This document shows, in pieces, positions 43,405 through 52,497 of a stretch of DNA of 64,000 nucleotides. A model generated the notes under the pieces. It made no database searches and was not told the DNA's origin. It worked only from the letters and a program-made list of their open reading frames with translations. Position numbers and translations under genes: made by a program. The DNA is from Methylobacterium sp. SyP6R (GTDB lineage Bacteria; Pseudomonadota; Alphaproteobacteria; Rhizobiales; Beijerinckiaceae): NCBI RefSeq assembly GCF_019216885.1, contig NZ_JAAQRC020000001.1:2542001-2606000 (forward strand), written 5' to 3'. Position 1 is the first letter of the stretch, and each line of letters opens with the position of its first letter.

Positions 43405-43863
43405 GGTCGGTCTCCTTGAATCGGACCAGGGTAGACGAAACGCAGGGCAATGGGACGCCCCGCGACGGCGCCGCCGAGCCCCGCCGTCAGCCGCGCCGGT
43501 GTGCAGCGGGCCAGCGACGCCAGGGTCTCGGCGACGAGCGCATCCCGCCATCGGGGCGAAACGCGCGAAAACGTGATCCGCGGGGTGCCCTGAAGGCTCC
43601 CGTCCCGCCCGCAGCGCGAAGCGCGCGGTGATCGCGCCGGGCCCGAGACCGGCCGGGGCGCGCCAGCAGGTGGCGAGGTGCGGATAAAGCGCCGCCAGGG
43701 TGTCGGCGGGCCCCTCCGGCGGCGTCACCGGAACCCGCACGGTCGCCCGCAGGGTGGTCGGCAGCGAGAGCACCGAGGGGTTGTCGTAGACGTCGAACTG
43801 CGCGGCGGCGGGCGAGATCGACACCACCAGCGCGAGGCCGGCGCGAAAAAACCCGCCGCGCAA
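43401..43863 (-). pseudogene. Secreted TonB-C-like protein, one-base frameshift
   Basis: Starts MRGGFFRAGLALVVSISPAA with a signal peptide, then FDVYDNPSVLSLPTTLRATV RVPVTPPEG, LAALYPHLATCWRAPAGLGP and ITARFALRA. There the frame becomes nonsense. The +1 frame continues sensibly: GSLQGTPRITFSRVSPRWRD, TLASLARCTPARLTAGLGGA, RPIALRFVYPGP, ending at a TGA that overlaps the ppiB ATG. One extra C in the run at 43604-43606 (plus strand) explains it and would restore LRADGSLQGTP. This could be a real mutation or a sequencing error. The intact protein would have 153 residues; role unknown. Confidence 0.7.
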
Positions 43864-43866
43864 GGC

Positions 43867-44415
43867 TTACTGGCCGTCCTGCGCCAGGCTCATCCGGACG
43901 ATCTTGTCCGGGTTCTGCACGGTGCCGTTCTGGGCCGACGAGCCCTTCTTGATCTTGTCGACCACGTCCATGCCGGAGGTCACCTCGCCCACCACCGTGT
44001 ACTGGTTGTTGAGGAACGAGGCGTCGCCGAAGCAGATGAAGAACTGCGAATTGGCCGAGTTCGGGTCCTGCGAACGGGCCATGCCGACGGTGCCGCGCTT
44101 GAACGGCGTCTTGGAGAACTCCGCCGGGATGTTCGGCAGGTCGGACTTGCCCATGCCGGTACCGGTCGGGTCGCCGGTCTGCGCCATGAAGCCGTCGATG
44201 ACGCGGTGGAACACGATGCCGTTGTAGAAGCCGCGCTTCGTCAGCGTCTTGATCTGCTGGACGTGCTTGGGTGCGAGGTCGGGACGCAGCTGGATGGTGA
44301 TCCGGCCGTCCTTGGTGTCGAGATAGACGGTGTTCTGGTCGGGCGCGGCGCTCGCCGGGACGGCGGCACCGAAGGCGGCGACGGACAGCACCAGGGCTGC
44401 GAGCCAGCGGATCAT
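43867..44415 (-). CDS. ppiA: Cyclophilin-type peptidyl-prolyl isomerase, periplasmic (PpiA)
   Basis: 182 residues from the ATG at 44413-44415 (AGGAG before). Sec signal MIRWLAALVLSVAAFGAAVP ASAA, then a cyclophilin domain with GFYNGIVFHRVIDGFMAQTG, GTVGMARSQDPNSANSQFFI and YTVVGEVTSGMDVVDKIK. Near paralogue of the cytoplasmic ppiB next to it, so the two probably arose by tandem duplication. Confidence 0.95.
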   Translation of the reverse strand: MIRWLAALVLSVAAFGAAVPASAAPDQNTVYLDTKDGRITIQLRPDLAPKHVQQIKTLTKRGFYNGIVFHRVIDGFMAQTGDPTGTGMGKSDLPNIPAEFSKTPFKRGTVGMARSQDPNSANSQFFICFGDASFLNNQYTVVGEVTSGMDVVDKIKKGSSAQNGTVQNPDKIVRMSLAQDGQ

Positions 44416-44446
44416 GGAGGAACTCCTGGGTGGAAGAAGGGCCGCG

Positions 44447-44950
44447 TCAGGCGGACGGGGCGAAGCGGGCGCCGAGGCGGTCGGCCACCGCCGCGGGCAC
44501 GAAGGGCCGCACGTCGCCGCCCATGGCGGCGATCTGGCGGACCAGGGTGGCGGTGATCGGCCGCACGCCGGTCGAGGCCGGCAGGAACACGGTCTGCACC
44601 TCCGGCGCCATGGCACCGTTCATGCCGGCGAGCTGCATCTCGTAATCGAGATCGGTGCCGTCGCGCAAACCGCGGATGAACAGGCTGGCGCCGTGCCGCC
44701 GCGCCGCCGCCACCGCGAGGTCGGCAAAGGTGACGACCTCGAGGCTCGTGCCGGTCTCGGCGGCGAGCGGCCCGCAGGTGACCCGGATCAGCTCCGCCCG
44801 CTCCTCGGCGGAGAAGAGCGGGGTCTTGCCCGGATGCACGCCGATCGCCACGACCAGGCGGCCGACCAGGCGGCAGGCCTGGCGCACCACGTCGAGATGG
44901 CCGTTGGTCACCGGATCGAAGGAGCCGGCATAGAGCGCGGTGCGGTTCAT
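44447..44950 (-). CDS. coaD: Phosphopantetheine adenylyltransferase CoaD
   Basis: Makes dephospho-CoA from 4'-phosphopantetheine and ATP. 167 residues from the second of two ATGs (44948-44950), best spaced from [26 protein letters not shown] with the TxGH motif, [21 protein letters not shown] and [16 protein letters not shown] replacing the usual ISSTLVR are seen. Precedes ppiA on the same strand. Confidence 0.95.
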   Translation of the reverse strand: MNRTALYAGSFDPVTNGHLDVVRQACRLVGRLVVAIGVHPGKTPLFSAEERAELIRVTCGPLAAETGTSLEVVTFADLAVAAARRHGASLFIRGLRDGTDLDYEMQLAGMNGAMAPEVQTVFLPASTGVRPITATLVRQIAAMGGDVRPFVPAAVADRLGARFAPSA

Positions 44951-44960
44951 CATGGTCCCC

Positions 44961-44990
44961 CTAGAGCATTTTCGGGCCCGACGGAACCGC
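44961..44990. repeat. Possible short family A remnant
   Basis: CCTAGAGCATTTTCGGGCCC GACGGAACCG shares the TAGAGCATTTTC start of family A, but the rest is lost. Lies between coaD and the DUF2233 gene. Confidence 0.4.
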
Positions 44991-45008
44991 CCGTCATTGC
45001 GTCCGGTC

Positions 45009-45800
45009 TCACTTGGTGACGGCGCCGACGAGCGGGCCGAGGGGCCGGCTCAGGTCCTGTCGCCCCAGGGACGGGGCGTAGAGGCTCGACACGCTGCCGT
45101 CGAGGAAGAGCGCGTTGGGGCAGCCGAGATCGTCGCGAAACAGCCGCGCGAAGGCCCCGAAGCTCACCGGCGCCTCCGAGATCGCGAACACCGCAATATG
45201 CCCGTCCGGCCGCACGCCAACGCCGTTGCGGATCTTCTGCGAGGGGCCGTCCTCGGAGATCTTGGGGTGGATGCGGTTGTTGATCACCAGCATCGGGCCG
45301 GACTGGGTCGCGAACTCGGCGCGCGGACGGGCCTTCAGGTAGCGGCCGGTCTCGATCACCCCGGCGCGGTCGCCCGCGACGTAGAACACCCCGTTGGGCT
45401 TCATGTGGAAGTTGCCCGGGCCGTTGGCGGTGTTGGCGGCCTTCAATTCGCGCCCGTCCTCGACGTAGAGGCCGACGGGGCCGAGGCCGTTGTCGTACAT
45501 GCCGGCATTCATCGCGAAGGCGAGCTTGTCGCCCTGCTGGCCGGCGAGCCGCGAGAGCGAGCCGTAGGGCAGGCCGTCGGGCCCGCGCCAGAACAGCTTC
45601 ACCCGGGCGCGCCGCAGGTCGACGGTGCAGACGGCGTAGGCCTGGCCTTCATGGGTCTGAGGCCGGCAGGAGGCCGCCGGGGTGGAGGCGGGGACAGGGC
45701 CGGGCGCCGCAGCGGCAGGGCCGGCGGGAAGCCACGCGAGCCCCGCCCCTAGCAACACCGCCCCGATACGCCCGGTCATACCCGCCATCAGACCCACCAT
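45009..45800 (-). CDS. Phosphodiester glycosidase (NAGPA/DUF2233) family, secreted
   Basis: 263 residues from the ATG at 45798-45800 (GGAGAGG before). Signal [20 protein letters not shown] then PAGPAAAA. The domain has [71 protein letters not shown] and [17 protein letters not shown], the standard NAGPA/YigE-type pattern. Members cleave GlcNAc phosphodiesters or related envelope polymers; the bacterial substrate is unknown. Confidence 0.87.
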   Translation of the reverse strand: MVGLMAGMTGRIGAVLLGAGLAWLPAGPAAAAPGPVPASTPAASCRPQTHEGQAYAVCTVDLRRARVKLFWRGPDGLPYGSLSRLAGQQGDKLAFAMNAGMYDNGLGPVGLYVEDGRELKAANTANGPGNFHMKPNGVFYVAGDRAGVIETGRYLKARPRAEFATQSGPMLVINNRIHPKISEDGPSQKIRNGVGVRPDGHIAVFAISEAPVSFGAFARLFRDDLGCPNALFLDGSVSSLYAPSLGRQDLSRPLGPLVGAVTK

Positions 45801-45948
45801 GTGCCTCTCCGCTCCTCGCCCGTGCGACCGGTTTTCGGGATACCGGTATAGGGCGATCGTGACGTTTTGCAGCATGAACCGGAGAACGAGCGTCGGCGTT
45901 CTGAGTGCCTGGGGGTTCACGGATTATCTCTCGAAGGGAGATCGGATC

Positions 45949-46524
45949 ATGAAGGGCATGTTGGCGGCATCGGCGGCCCTCGCGGGTGCGCTGCTCGTCG
46001 TGCCGGCCACCGCCGAGGCGCGGGGCTTCGGCGGTGGCGGGTTCCATGGTGGTGGCTTCCATGGCGGCGGCTTCGGCGGCGGCGGGTTCCGGGGCGGCTT
46101 CGGCGGCGGCGGGTTCCGGGGCGGCTTCGGCGGCGGTGGCTTCCGCGGCGGCTTCGGCGGGTATCGCGGGGTCGGCTTCGGTGGCTACCGGGGCGGATTC
46201 GGCGGCTGGCGCGGCGGTTACGGCGGCTATCGCGGCGTGGGCTTCGGTGGCTGGCGCGGGGGCTATGGCGGCTGGCGCGGCGGCTACGGCTATCGCCGCG
46301 GCTACGGCTGGGGCGCGGCGGGCCTCGGGCTCGGCGTCGGGCTCGGCCTCGCGGCGGCCACGGCCTACCCGTATTACGGCGGCTACGGCTACGGCGGATA
46401 CGCCCCGGTCGGGTATTACGGCGGCGGCTACGATTACGGCTATGGCGGCGGCTGCTACGAGGTGCCGCGCGTGCGCTGGACCCCGTGGGGCTACCGCCGC
46501 GTCCTCGTGACCCGCTGCTACTGA
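45949..46524 (+). CDS. Secreted glycine-rich repeat protein
   Basis: 191 residues: signal peptide MKGMLAASAALAGALLVVPA TAEA, then tandem GGGGFRGGFG units (about residues 26-70), GGYRGVGFGGYRGGFGGWRG units (70-115), a hydrophobic glycine stretch (GLGLGVGLGLAAATA) and a Tyr/Gly end. It closes with YEVPRVRWTPWGYRRVLVTR CY, a conserved tail with two cysteines found in many rhizobial glycine-rich secreted proteins. ATG at 45949 follows AAGGGAG. Role unknown, perhaps envelope or surface structure. Confidence 0.85.
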   Translation: MKGMLAASAALAGALLVVPATAEARGFGGGGFHGGGFHGGGFGGGGFRGGFGGGGFRGGFGGGGFRGGFGGYRGVGFGGYRGGFGGWRGGYGGYRGVGFGGWRGGYGGWRGGYGYRRGYGWGAAGLGLGVGLGLAAATAYPYYGGYGYGGYAPVGYYGGGYDYGYGGGCYEVPRVRWTPWGYRRVLVTRCY

Positions 46525-46548
46525 CGGCGACCGACTGCGATCCAACGA

Positions 46549-46575
46549 GGGCCGCCCGCGCAAGGGCGGCCCTTT
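46549..46575 (+). terminator. Intrinsic terminator after the glycine-rich gene
   Basis: GGGCCGCCC (46549-46557), loop GCGCAA, GGGCGGCCC (46564-46572), then TTT. Placed 25 bases after the stop and before the convergent DUF4174 gene. Confidence 0.7.
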
Positions 46576-46590
46576 CCCGTTACGGGCCCA

Positions 46591-46995
46591 TCAGCGGCGT
46601 CCCGCCGCCTCCTCCCGCCGCATCGGCATGGCGTCGATGGTGGAGAAGAGGCGCTCGGCCGGGATCGGCTCCTCGGCGGTGAGCTTCGCCCCGCCATCCT
46701 TGCCGACCAGCACCGCCCGGAATCCCGTCGCCGGCAGGCCGAGGCGGCGACGCAAGGCGGCCGCCCCCCTCCCCTCGCCGATCGCCCGCACCACCACGAG
46801 GTCGCGCTCGCGCATCCCCGACGCCGCCGCCTCGGCGATGCGTCCTTGCGCGGCGGCGCGGGGATCGCCGGCATCGGCCGCGATCACCAGCACCCGGGAC
46901 TTCCAGCGGTAGCGGTCGAGATCGGAGCCGGCGGCTGCAGCCGGGATCGCTGCCGCGAGCAGGAGCGCGCCGGCGAGGAGCGAGGACGGGAGCAT
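46591..46995 (-). CDS. Secreted DUF4174 protein
   Basis: 134 residues from the ATG at 46993-46995. Signal MLPSSLLAGALLLAAAIPAA AAG, then DUF4174: LDRYRWKSRVLVIAADAGDP, ARERDL-like SGMRERDLVVVRAIGEGRG, FRAVLVGKDGGAKLTAEEPI and LFSTIDAMPMRREEA. DUF4174 has a thioredoxin-like fold without CxxC and no known role. Confidence 0.85.
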   Translation of the reverse strand: MLPSSLLAGALLLAAAIPAAAAGSDLDRYRWKSRVLVIAADAGDPRAAAQGRIAEAAASGMRERDLVVVRAIGEGRGAAALRRRLGLPATGFRAVLVGKDGGAKLTAEEPIPAERLFSTIDAMPMRREEAAGRR

Positions 46996-47183
46996 GGCCG
47001 AACCCTTTCGCGGTGGAGCCGGGCGGGACCGGCGCATCTCTCGCAGGTAAGGCTCTTACAAACTCCGGCCAGCGCGGCGTTGACGCGCGGGGTCGCGCGT
47101 CCCAGTTGCGACGGGATCGACGCGTGGGCGTGGCCGGGAGGCCAGCCCGCACCCCGAGAAAATCCCTGAAGGGAGGTCCCCGC

Positions 47184-48197
47184 ATGTCCGACGTGAACCG
47201 CCGCATCGTCCTGGCGTCCCGGCCCCACGGCGAGCCGACCCCGGCCCATTTCCGCGTCGAGCGCGGAACGGTGCCGGTCGCCAAGGAGGGCGAGGTGCTG
47301 CTGCGCAACCGCTACCTCTCCCTCGATCCCTACATGCGCGGCCGGATGAGCGCGGCGAAGTCCTACGCCAAGCCGGTCGAGATCAACGACGTGATGGTCG
47401 GCGGCACGGTGTCGGAGGTGGTGGCCTCGCACCATCCCGGCTTCGCGGTCGGCGATACGGTGTCGGCCTATGGCGGCTGGCAGGATTTTGCCGTGTCGAA
47501 CGGCCAGGGCCTGCGCAAGCTCGATCCCGCCGCCGCCCCTGTCACCACGGCGCTGGGCGTCCTCGGCATGCCGGGCATGACCGCCTATACCGGGCTGCTC
47601 ACCATCGGGGCGCCGAAGGCCGGCGAGACCGTGGTTGTCGCCGCCGCGACCGGTCCGGTCGGCTCGCTGGTCGGCCAGATCGCCAAGCTGAAGGGGGCCC
47701 GCGCGGTCGGCATCGCCGGCGGGCCGGACAAGTGCCGGCACCTTACCGAGGAGCTGGGTTTCGACGTGGCGGTCGATCACCGCTCCGGCGACCTGCCCGC
47801 CGCGCTCGCGGCGGCCTGCCCGGACGGCATCGACGTGTATTTCGAGAATGTCGGCGGCGCGGTGTTCGACGCGGTGCTGCCGCTCCTCAACGACTTCGCC
47901 CGCATCCCGGTCTGCGGCCTCGTCGCCAACTACAACATGACCGAGCTGCCCGCCGGACCCGACCGGGTGCCGGCCCTGATGCGCGCCGTCTTGAGCAAGC
48001 GGCTGAATTTCCGCGGCTTCATCGTCTCCGATTTCGCCGATCAGGGCCCGGCCTTCCACAAGGACGTCGGCCAATGGCTGCGCGAGGGCAAGATCCGCTA
48101 CCGCGAGGACGTGGTCGAGGGGCTGGAGAACGCACCCGAGGCTTTCATCGGCCTGCTCAAGGGCCGCAACTTCGGGAAATTGATCGTGAAGCTATAG
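47184..48197 (+). CDS. NADP-dependent oxidoreductase, CurA/leukotriene B4 dehydrogenase-like
   Basis: Zinc-free medium-chain reductase of 337 residues; GGGAGG sits 7 bases before the ATG. RYLSLDPYMRGRMSAAKSYA, GVLGMPGMTAYTGLLTIGAP, the cofactor loop AAATGPVGSLVGQIAKLKGA and VYFENVGGAVFDAVLPLLND are characteristic. The group reduces alpha,beta-unsaturated ketones and aldehydes with NADPH (for example curcumin reductase). Physiological substrate unknown. Confidence 0.92.
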   Translation: MSDVNRRIVLASRPHGEPTPAHFRVERGTVPVAKEGEVLLRNRYLSLDPYMRGRMSAAKSYAKPVEINDVMVGGTVSEVVASHHPGFAVGDTVSAYGGWQDFAVSNGQGLRKLDPAAAPVTTALGVLGMPGMTAYTGLLTIGAPKAGETVVVAAATGPVGSLVGQIAKLKGARAVGIAGGPDKCRHLTEELGFDVAVDHRSGDLPAALAAACPDGIDVYFENVGGAVFDAVLPLLNDFARIPVCGLVANYNMTELPAGPDRVPALMRAVLSKRLNFRGFIVSDFADQGPAFHKDVGQWLREGKIRYREDVVEGLENAPEAFIGLLKGRNFGKLIVKL

Positions 48198-48238
48198 GAC
48201 GCATTCGTTTTTCGCAGACGAAAGCTACATCCTCCATC

Positions 48239-48274
48239 GTCATCCCGGGGCCGCGCAGCGGAACCCGGGATGAC
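48239..48274. repeat. Hairpin repeat (family F)
   Basis: GTCATCCCGGG (48239-48249) and CCCGGGATGAC (48264-48274) enclose a 14-base GC-rich loop. This motif is widely scattered in rhizobial genomes. It sits between convergent genes and may serve as a two-way terminator. Confidence 0.7.
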
Positions 48275-48321
48275 CAAGAGGGTGGCAGACGCGCCGCGGG
48301 ATCGATTGAACCCGCGGAGAC

Positions 48322-49068
48322 CTACTCGTCCTCCGCTGGCCGCCGTGCCAGCGCCCGCAACGCCCCCCGGAAGCTCTTCACGTCCTGCTCGGTCATCGCC
48401 ATGCGGTGGAACATGTCGCGCATGTTGCGGATCATTCCGTCGCGCTTCGCCGGCGGGTAGTAGCCGGCGGCGTCGAGTTCCGCTTCCAGGCTCTCGAACA
48501 GCGAGATCAGGGCCCCCCGCGGCGCCGGTCCCGAGCGCATCTCCCCGGAGAACGGCAGCACGGCCTGTCCCGCCGCCCGCCGCCACTCGTAGCCCACGAG
48601 GAGCACGCTCTGGGCGAGATTGAGCGAGGCATGCTCCGGATCGACCGGGAAGGTGACGATGGCATCGGCCAGCGAGACCTCGTCGTTCGACAGCCCGACC
48701 CGCTCGCGCCCGAACAGGATACCGACCCGCTCCCCCGCCGCGAGCCGGCCGGCCGCCTCCGCCATCCCCGCGTCGGGCCCGAAGACCCGCTTCATCTGGC
48801 CCCGTTCCCGGGCCGTGGTGGCGAGCACGTAATGCAGGTCGGCCAGGGCCTCGGGAACCGTGGGAAAGACGGTCGTGCCGTCGAGGACGTGGGTGGCGCT
48901 CGAGGCCGTCTCGCGCACGCCCTTCATCGGCCAGCCGCCCTTCGGGTTGACGATGCGCAGGGCGTCGAGCCCGAAATTCCCCATCGCGCGGGCGGTCATG
49001 CCGATATTCTCCGCGAGCTGCGGCTCGACCAGGATGATGACGGGGCGGTTCGGCAAGGAAGCGGTCAT
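48322..49068 (-). CDS. trmJ: tRNA/rRNA 2'-O-methyltransferase, TrmJ family
   Basis: SPOUT methyltransferase of 248 residues from the ATG at 49066-49068. VIILVEPQLAENIGMTARAM GNFG, VNPKGGW, YVLATTARERGQMKR, ILFGRERVGLSNDEVSLADA and HASLNLAQSVLLVGYEWRR match the group that 2'-O-methylates position 32 of tRNA. C-terminal helical extension (about 175-248) as in TrmJ. Confidence 0.92.
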   Translation of the reverse strand: MTASLPNRPVIILVEPQLAENIGMTARAMGNFGLDALRIVNPKGGWPMKGVRETASSATHVLDGTTVFPTVPEALADLHYVLATTARERGQMKRVFGPDAGMAEAAGRLAAGERVGILFGRERVGLSNDEVSLADAIVTFPVDPEHASLNLAQSVLLVGYEWRRAAGQAVLPFSGEMRSGPAPRGALISLFESLEAELDAAGYYPPAKRDGMIRNMRDMFHRMAMTEQDVKSFRGALRALARRPAEDE

Positions 49069-49209
49069 GAAATGCGATCGGTCATGGACGTGATCGGACG
49101 GGAGGAGTTGCCGGCACATAAGGCCTTCCGCCCGGATCGCGAAGGGGCGTCGCGCCTGCCCGGGAACCCACCGGCCCCGATCCGTGTTGTTAGGGCGGAC
49201 CTCCTTGCA

Positions 49210-49239
49210 GCCCCGGTGCCCCCGCGCCGGGGCTTTTTT
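49210..49239 (+). terminator. Strong intrinsic terminator in the icd leader
   Basis: GCCCCGG (49210-49216), a 10-base loop, CCGGGGC (49227-49233), then six T. It points in the plus direction, but the gene to its left (trmJ) is on the other strand. It therefore must end either a small RNA made from about 49080-49210 or an attenuated icd leader. The remainder of 49069-49375 holds nothing else recognisable. Confidence 0.75.
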
Positions 49240-49375
49240 CGTGACACCGGAGAAAAACCATTCCGTCCCGGCGCTTCCCCCTGTTTGTGCAGCGCGCTAT
49301 GACCGCGCCACGGCCGGCCGCGTGCCTTACGCGGGCATGTGGGCGGCCCCCGGATCACGGAAGGCTGGATCAGAC

Positions 49376-50590
49376 ATGGCGAAGATCAAGGTGGCGAACC
49401 CCGTCGTCGAGCTCGACGGCGACGAGATGACCCGGATCATCTGGCAGTCCATCAAGGACAAGCTGATCCACCCCTACCTCGACGTTCCGCTGGAATACTA
49501 CGACCTCGGGGTCGAGCACCGCGACGCCACCAACGATAAGGTGACGATCGAGGCCGCCGAGGCGATCAAGAAGCACGGCGTCGGCGTCAAGTGCGCCACC
49601 ATCACCCCGGACGAGGCCCGGGTGAAGGAGTTCAACCTCAAGGAGATGTGGAAGTCGCCGAACGGCACGATCCGCAACATCCTCGGCGGCGTGATCTTCC
49701 GCGAGCCGATCATCTGCAAGAACGTGCCGCGCCTCGTGCCGGGCTGGACCCAGCCGATCGTGGTCGGCCGTCACGCCTATGGCGACCAGTACCGCGCCAC
49801 CGACTTCAAGGTGCCGGGCAAGGGCCGCATGACGGTCAAGTTCGAGGGTGACGACGGCACCGTCATCGAGCGCGAGGTGTTCAAGTTCCCGGGCGCCGGC
49901 GTCGCCCTATCGATGTACAACCTCGACGAGTCGATTCGCGACTTCGCCCGCGCCTCGATGAACTATGGCCTGGCCCGCAAGTTCCCGGTCTACCTCTCGA
50001 CCAAGAACACCATCCTGAAGGCCTATGACGGCCGGTTCAAGGACATCTTCGAGGAGGTGTACGAGGCCGAGTTCAAGTCGCGGTTCCAGTCGGCCGGCAT
50101 CACCTACGAGCACCGCCTGATCGACGACATGGTCGCCTCGGCCCTGAAGTGGTCCGGCGGCTACGTCTGGGCGTGCAAGAACTACGACGGCGACGTGCAG
50201 TCGGACACCGTGGCGCAGGGCTTCGGCTCGCTCGGCCTGATGACCTCGGTGCTGCTCACCCCCGACGGCCAGACCGTCGAGGCCGAGGCCGCCCACGGCA
50301 CGGTGACCCGCCACTACCGCGAGCACCAGAAGGGCAAGGAGACCTCGACCAACTCGATCGCGTCGATCTTCGCCTGGACCCGCGGCCTGTCGCACCGCGC
50401 CAAGCTCGACTCGAACGCCGATCTCGCCAAGTTCGCCGAGACCCTGGAGAAGGTCTGCGTCGACACCGTCGAGGCCGGCTTCATGACCAAGGACCTCGCG
50501 CTGCTCGTCGGCCCCGACCAGAAGTGGCTCTCGACCACCGGCTTCCTCGACAAGATCGACGAGAACCTGAAGACCGCGATGACGGCATAA
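49376..50590 (+). CDS. icd: Isocitrate dehydrogenase, NADP-dependent
   Basis: TCA-cycle enzyme that oxidises isocitrate to 2-oxoglutarate. 404 residues from the ATG at 49376 ([20 protein letters not shown]). It belongs to the eukaryotic-like class II NADP-ICDH found in alphaproteobacteria: [68 protein letters not shown] and [19 protein letters not shown]. Followed by a terminator. Confidence 0.97.
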   Translation: MAKIKVANPVVELDGDEMTRIIWQSIKDKLIHPYLDVPLEYYDLGVEHRDATNDKVTIEAAEAIKKHGVGVKCATITPDEARVKEFNLKEMWKSPNGTIRNILGGVIFREPIICKNVPRLVPGWTQPIVVGRHAYGDQYRATDFKVPGKGRMTVKFEGDDGTVIEREVFKFPGAGVALSMYNLDESIRDFARASMNYGLARKFPVYLSTKNTILKAYDGRFKDIFEEVYEAEFKSRFQSAGITYEHRLIDDMVASALKWSGGYVWACKNYDGDVQSDTVAQGFGSLGLMTSVLLTPDGQTVEAEAAHGTVTRHYREHQKGKETSTNSIASIFAWTRGLSHRAKLDSNADLAKFAETLEKVCVDTVEAGFMTKDLALLVGPDQKWLSTTGFLDKIDENLKTAMTA

Positions 50591-50596
50591 GGCCCG

Positions 50597-50623
50597 AGGC
50601 GGCCGGGCTCCCGGCCGCCTTTC
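50597..50623 (+). terminator. Intrinsic terminator after icd
   Basis: AGGCGGCCGGG (50597-50607) and its complement CCCGGCCGCCT (50610-50620) with two loop bases, then TTCC. Seven bases after the Icd stop. Confidence 0.8.
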
Positions 50624-50754
50624 CATCTTCCAATCGAAGACGATGTCGCGTGTCTCCCGAGTGGGCGGGACAAGTGCGTCCGAGATGGCCTTGGGTCGAT
50701 CTGCCCTGAACGCGAGTTCAGAGAGCGGCCTCTCCGACCAGGGAGGCCGCGCGA

Positions 50755-50957
50755 TGAATGCCGTTCCGGCCATCTTCCGCGAGGTGCGCGCCCCCCATGC
50801 TCGCCATCCTCTTGCGACCATCCCGATGCTGGCGAGCCTGGATCTGACCGGCTGCGTCGTCACCGCCGATGCCCCACACCGCCACCCGGCGATGGCCCGC
50901 ATCGTGCACCCCGTTGTGTCGTGTATCGTGTCGCACCGTGATCGGGTGCTGCTCTAA
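50755..50957 (+). pseudogene. Remnant of a DDE transposase (ISAs1-like)
   Basis: The plus-strand frame reads HPLATIPMLASLDLTGCVVT ADAPHRHPAMARIV. This matches the DDE region of ISAs1/H-repeat transposases (IPxLLxxLDLxGxVVTxDAxxxQ), including the second catalytic Asp. The flanking frame is degraded, with no intact ORF or terminal repeats visible. The rest of 50591-50953 has no other feature besides the icd terminator. Confidence 0.5.
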
Positions 50958-52003
50958 CCCCCGGTCGTGCTCATGTGCCGCGGCACCGCGGGCTTGGCCG
51001 CGCGGGCGATGACGAAGTCGTGGCCCTTCGGCTTGCGGGTGATGGCTTCTCGGATGGCCTCGGCCACCACGGCGTCGTCGGGGGAGGCGCGGAGCGCCGC
51101 CCGCAGGTCGGCGGCGTCCTCCTGGCCGAGGCATAGGTAGAGCTGGCCGGTGCAGGTCAGGCGCACCCGGTTGCAGCTCTCGCAGAAATTGTGGGTGAGC
51201 GGCGTGATGAAGCCGAGCCGTCCGCCGGTCTCCTCCACCCGCACGTAGCGGGCCGGGCCCCCGGTGCGGTCGGGCAGCGGGGTGAGGGTAAGGCGCTCGG
51301 ACAGCCGCTCGCGCACCACCGAGAGCGGCAGGAACTGGTCGACCCGGTCGGGCTCGATGTCGCCGAGCGGCATCACCTCGATCAGCGTCATCTCCATGCC
51401 GAGCCCATGGGCCCAGGCGAGCATGCCTGAAATCTCGTCCTCGTTGACGCCCTTCAGCGCCACGGCGTTGATCTTGACCTTCAGGCCGGCCTCGCGCGCC
51501 GCCGCGATGCCGTCGAGCACCGTGTCGAGGTCGCCGCGCCGCGTGATCGCCCGGAATTTCTGGGGGTCGAGGGTGTCGAGGGAGACGTTGATCCGGCGCA
51601 TGCCGAGATCCGCCAGCTCGGCGGCGTGCTGGCGCAGGCGGGTGCCGTTGGTGGTGAGCGTCATCTCCTCCAGCGCCCCGGAGGCGAGATGGCGCGAGAG
51701 GTTGCGGAACAGCCGCATGATGTCCCGGCGCACCAGCGGCTCGCCGCCGGTGATGCGCAGCTTCCTCACGCCGCGCTCCACGAAGACCGAGCAGACCCGG
51801 TCCAGCTCCTCCAGCGTGAGCAGGTCGCGCTTGGGCAGGAAGGCCATGTCCTCGGACATGCAGTAGACGCAACGCAGGTCGCAGCGATCGGTCACCGAGA
51901 CACGCAGGTAGGTGATCGCGCGCTGGAACGGATCGATCAGCGGCGCCGGCCGGGGCGGCACGGACACCGCCGGCATCGGATCGTCGGTACGGGGACCCCA
52001 CAT
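50954..52003 (-). CDS. moaA: GTP 3',8-cyclase MoaA
   Basis: Radical-SAM enzyme for the first step of molybdopterin synthesis. 349 residues from the ATG at 52001-52003 (GAGGAAG 9 bases before); an in-frame TTG at 52012 is less likely. Radical-[24 protein letters not shown], the C-terminal second cluster [20 protein letters not shown] and the conserved Gly-Gly end are all present. With mobA and molbindin in the window this organism clearly makes Mo-bis-MGD cofactor. Confidence 0.97.
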   Translation of the reverse strand: MWGPRTDDPMPAVSVPPRPAPLIDPFQRAITYLRVSVTDRCDLRCVYCMSEDMAFLPKRDLLTLEELDRVCSVFVERGVRKLRITGGEPLVRRDIMRLFRNLSRHLASGALEEMTLTTNGTRLRQHAAELADLGMRRINVSLDTLDPQKFRAITRRGDLDTVLDGIAAAREAGLKVKINAVALKGVNEDEISGMLAWAHGLGMEMTLIEVMPLGDIEPDRVDQFLPLSVVRERLSERLTLTPLPDRTGGPARYVRVEETGGRLGFITPLTHNFCESCNRVRLTCTGQLYLCLGQEDAADLRAALRASPDDAVVAEAIREAITRKPKGHDFVIARAAKPAVPRHMSTTGG

Positions 52004-52119
52004 GCGCTTCAACTTCCTCGGCGGGACTCAAGGCTCTGGCGGCCGGGTGTCGGCCTGCATATGAGCGCTCGTGAGACCGCCGGCAAGTTGTGCCAGAGGC
52101 GTAAGGAGAGACGCAAGCC

Positions 52120-52497
52120 ATGACCGACGAGGCTGACTGGCCGACCGAGATCCGGCTGTCGCGCGACAAGCGCACGCTTCATGTCGCTTACGCCAGCGGC
52201 GCGGCCTACGCCCTGCCGGCAGAGTACCTGCGGGTCGAGAGCCCCTCGGCCGAGGTCCAGGGCCATGCGCCCTCCGAGCGCCAGTGGATTCCCGGCAAGC
52301 GCGAGGTCCAGATCCTGGCGGTGGCACCGGTCGGCAACTACGCCGTCAAGCTCACCTTCGACGACATGCACGATACCGGGATCTACGCCTTCGACTTCCT
52401 GCGCCGCCTGGGCGAAGAGCAGGCGACGCGCTTTGCCCGCTACGAGGAGGAACTGGCGGCCCGTTCCTTGAGCCGCGAGCCGGCGCGGCGGCGGTGA
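52120..52497 (+). CDS. DUF971 domain protein (GBBH-like N-terminal fold)
   Basis: 125 residues: PTEIRLSRDKRTLHVAYASG, YALPAEYLRVESPSAEVQGH, QILAVAPVGNYAVKLTFDDM HDTGIYAFDFLRRLGEEQ. DUF971 is the small zinc/metal-binding-like N-terminal domain of gamma-butyrobetaine hydroxylase and often neighbours moaA or apbC in alphaproteobacteria, hinting at an Fe-S or Mo-cofactor link. Divergent from moaA, with AAGGAG upstream. Confidence 0.9.
   Translation: MTDEADWPTEIRLSRDKRTLHVAYASGAAYALPAEYLRVESPSAEVQGHAPSERQWIPGKREVQILAVAPVGNYAVKLTFDDMHDTGIYAFDFLRRLGEEQATRFARYEEELAARSLSREPARRR

Noticed and set aside
49080..49239. SRP 4.5S RNA or 6S RNA ending at the 49210 terminator
   Set aside because: The conserved SRP tetraloop/GGAAGCA region and the 6S central bubble were not recognisable; left as an unassigned RNA.
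50718..52175. Minus-strand frame overlapping moaA
   Set aside because: Out of frame with MoaA and without recognisable domains.
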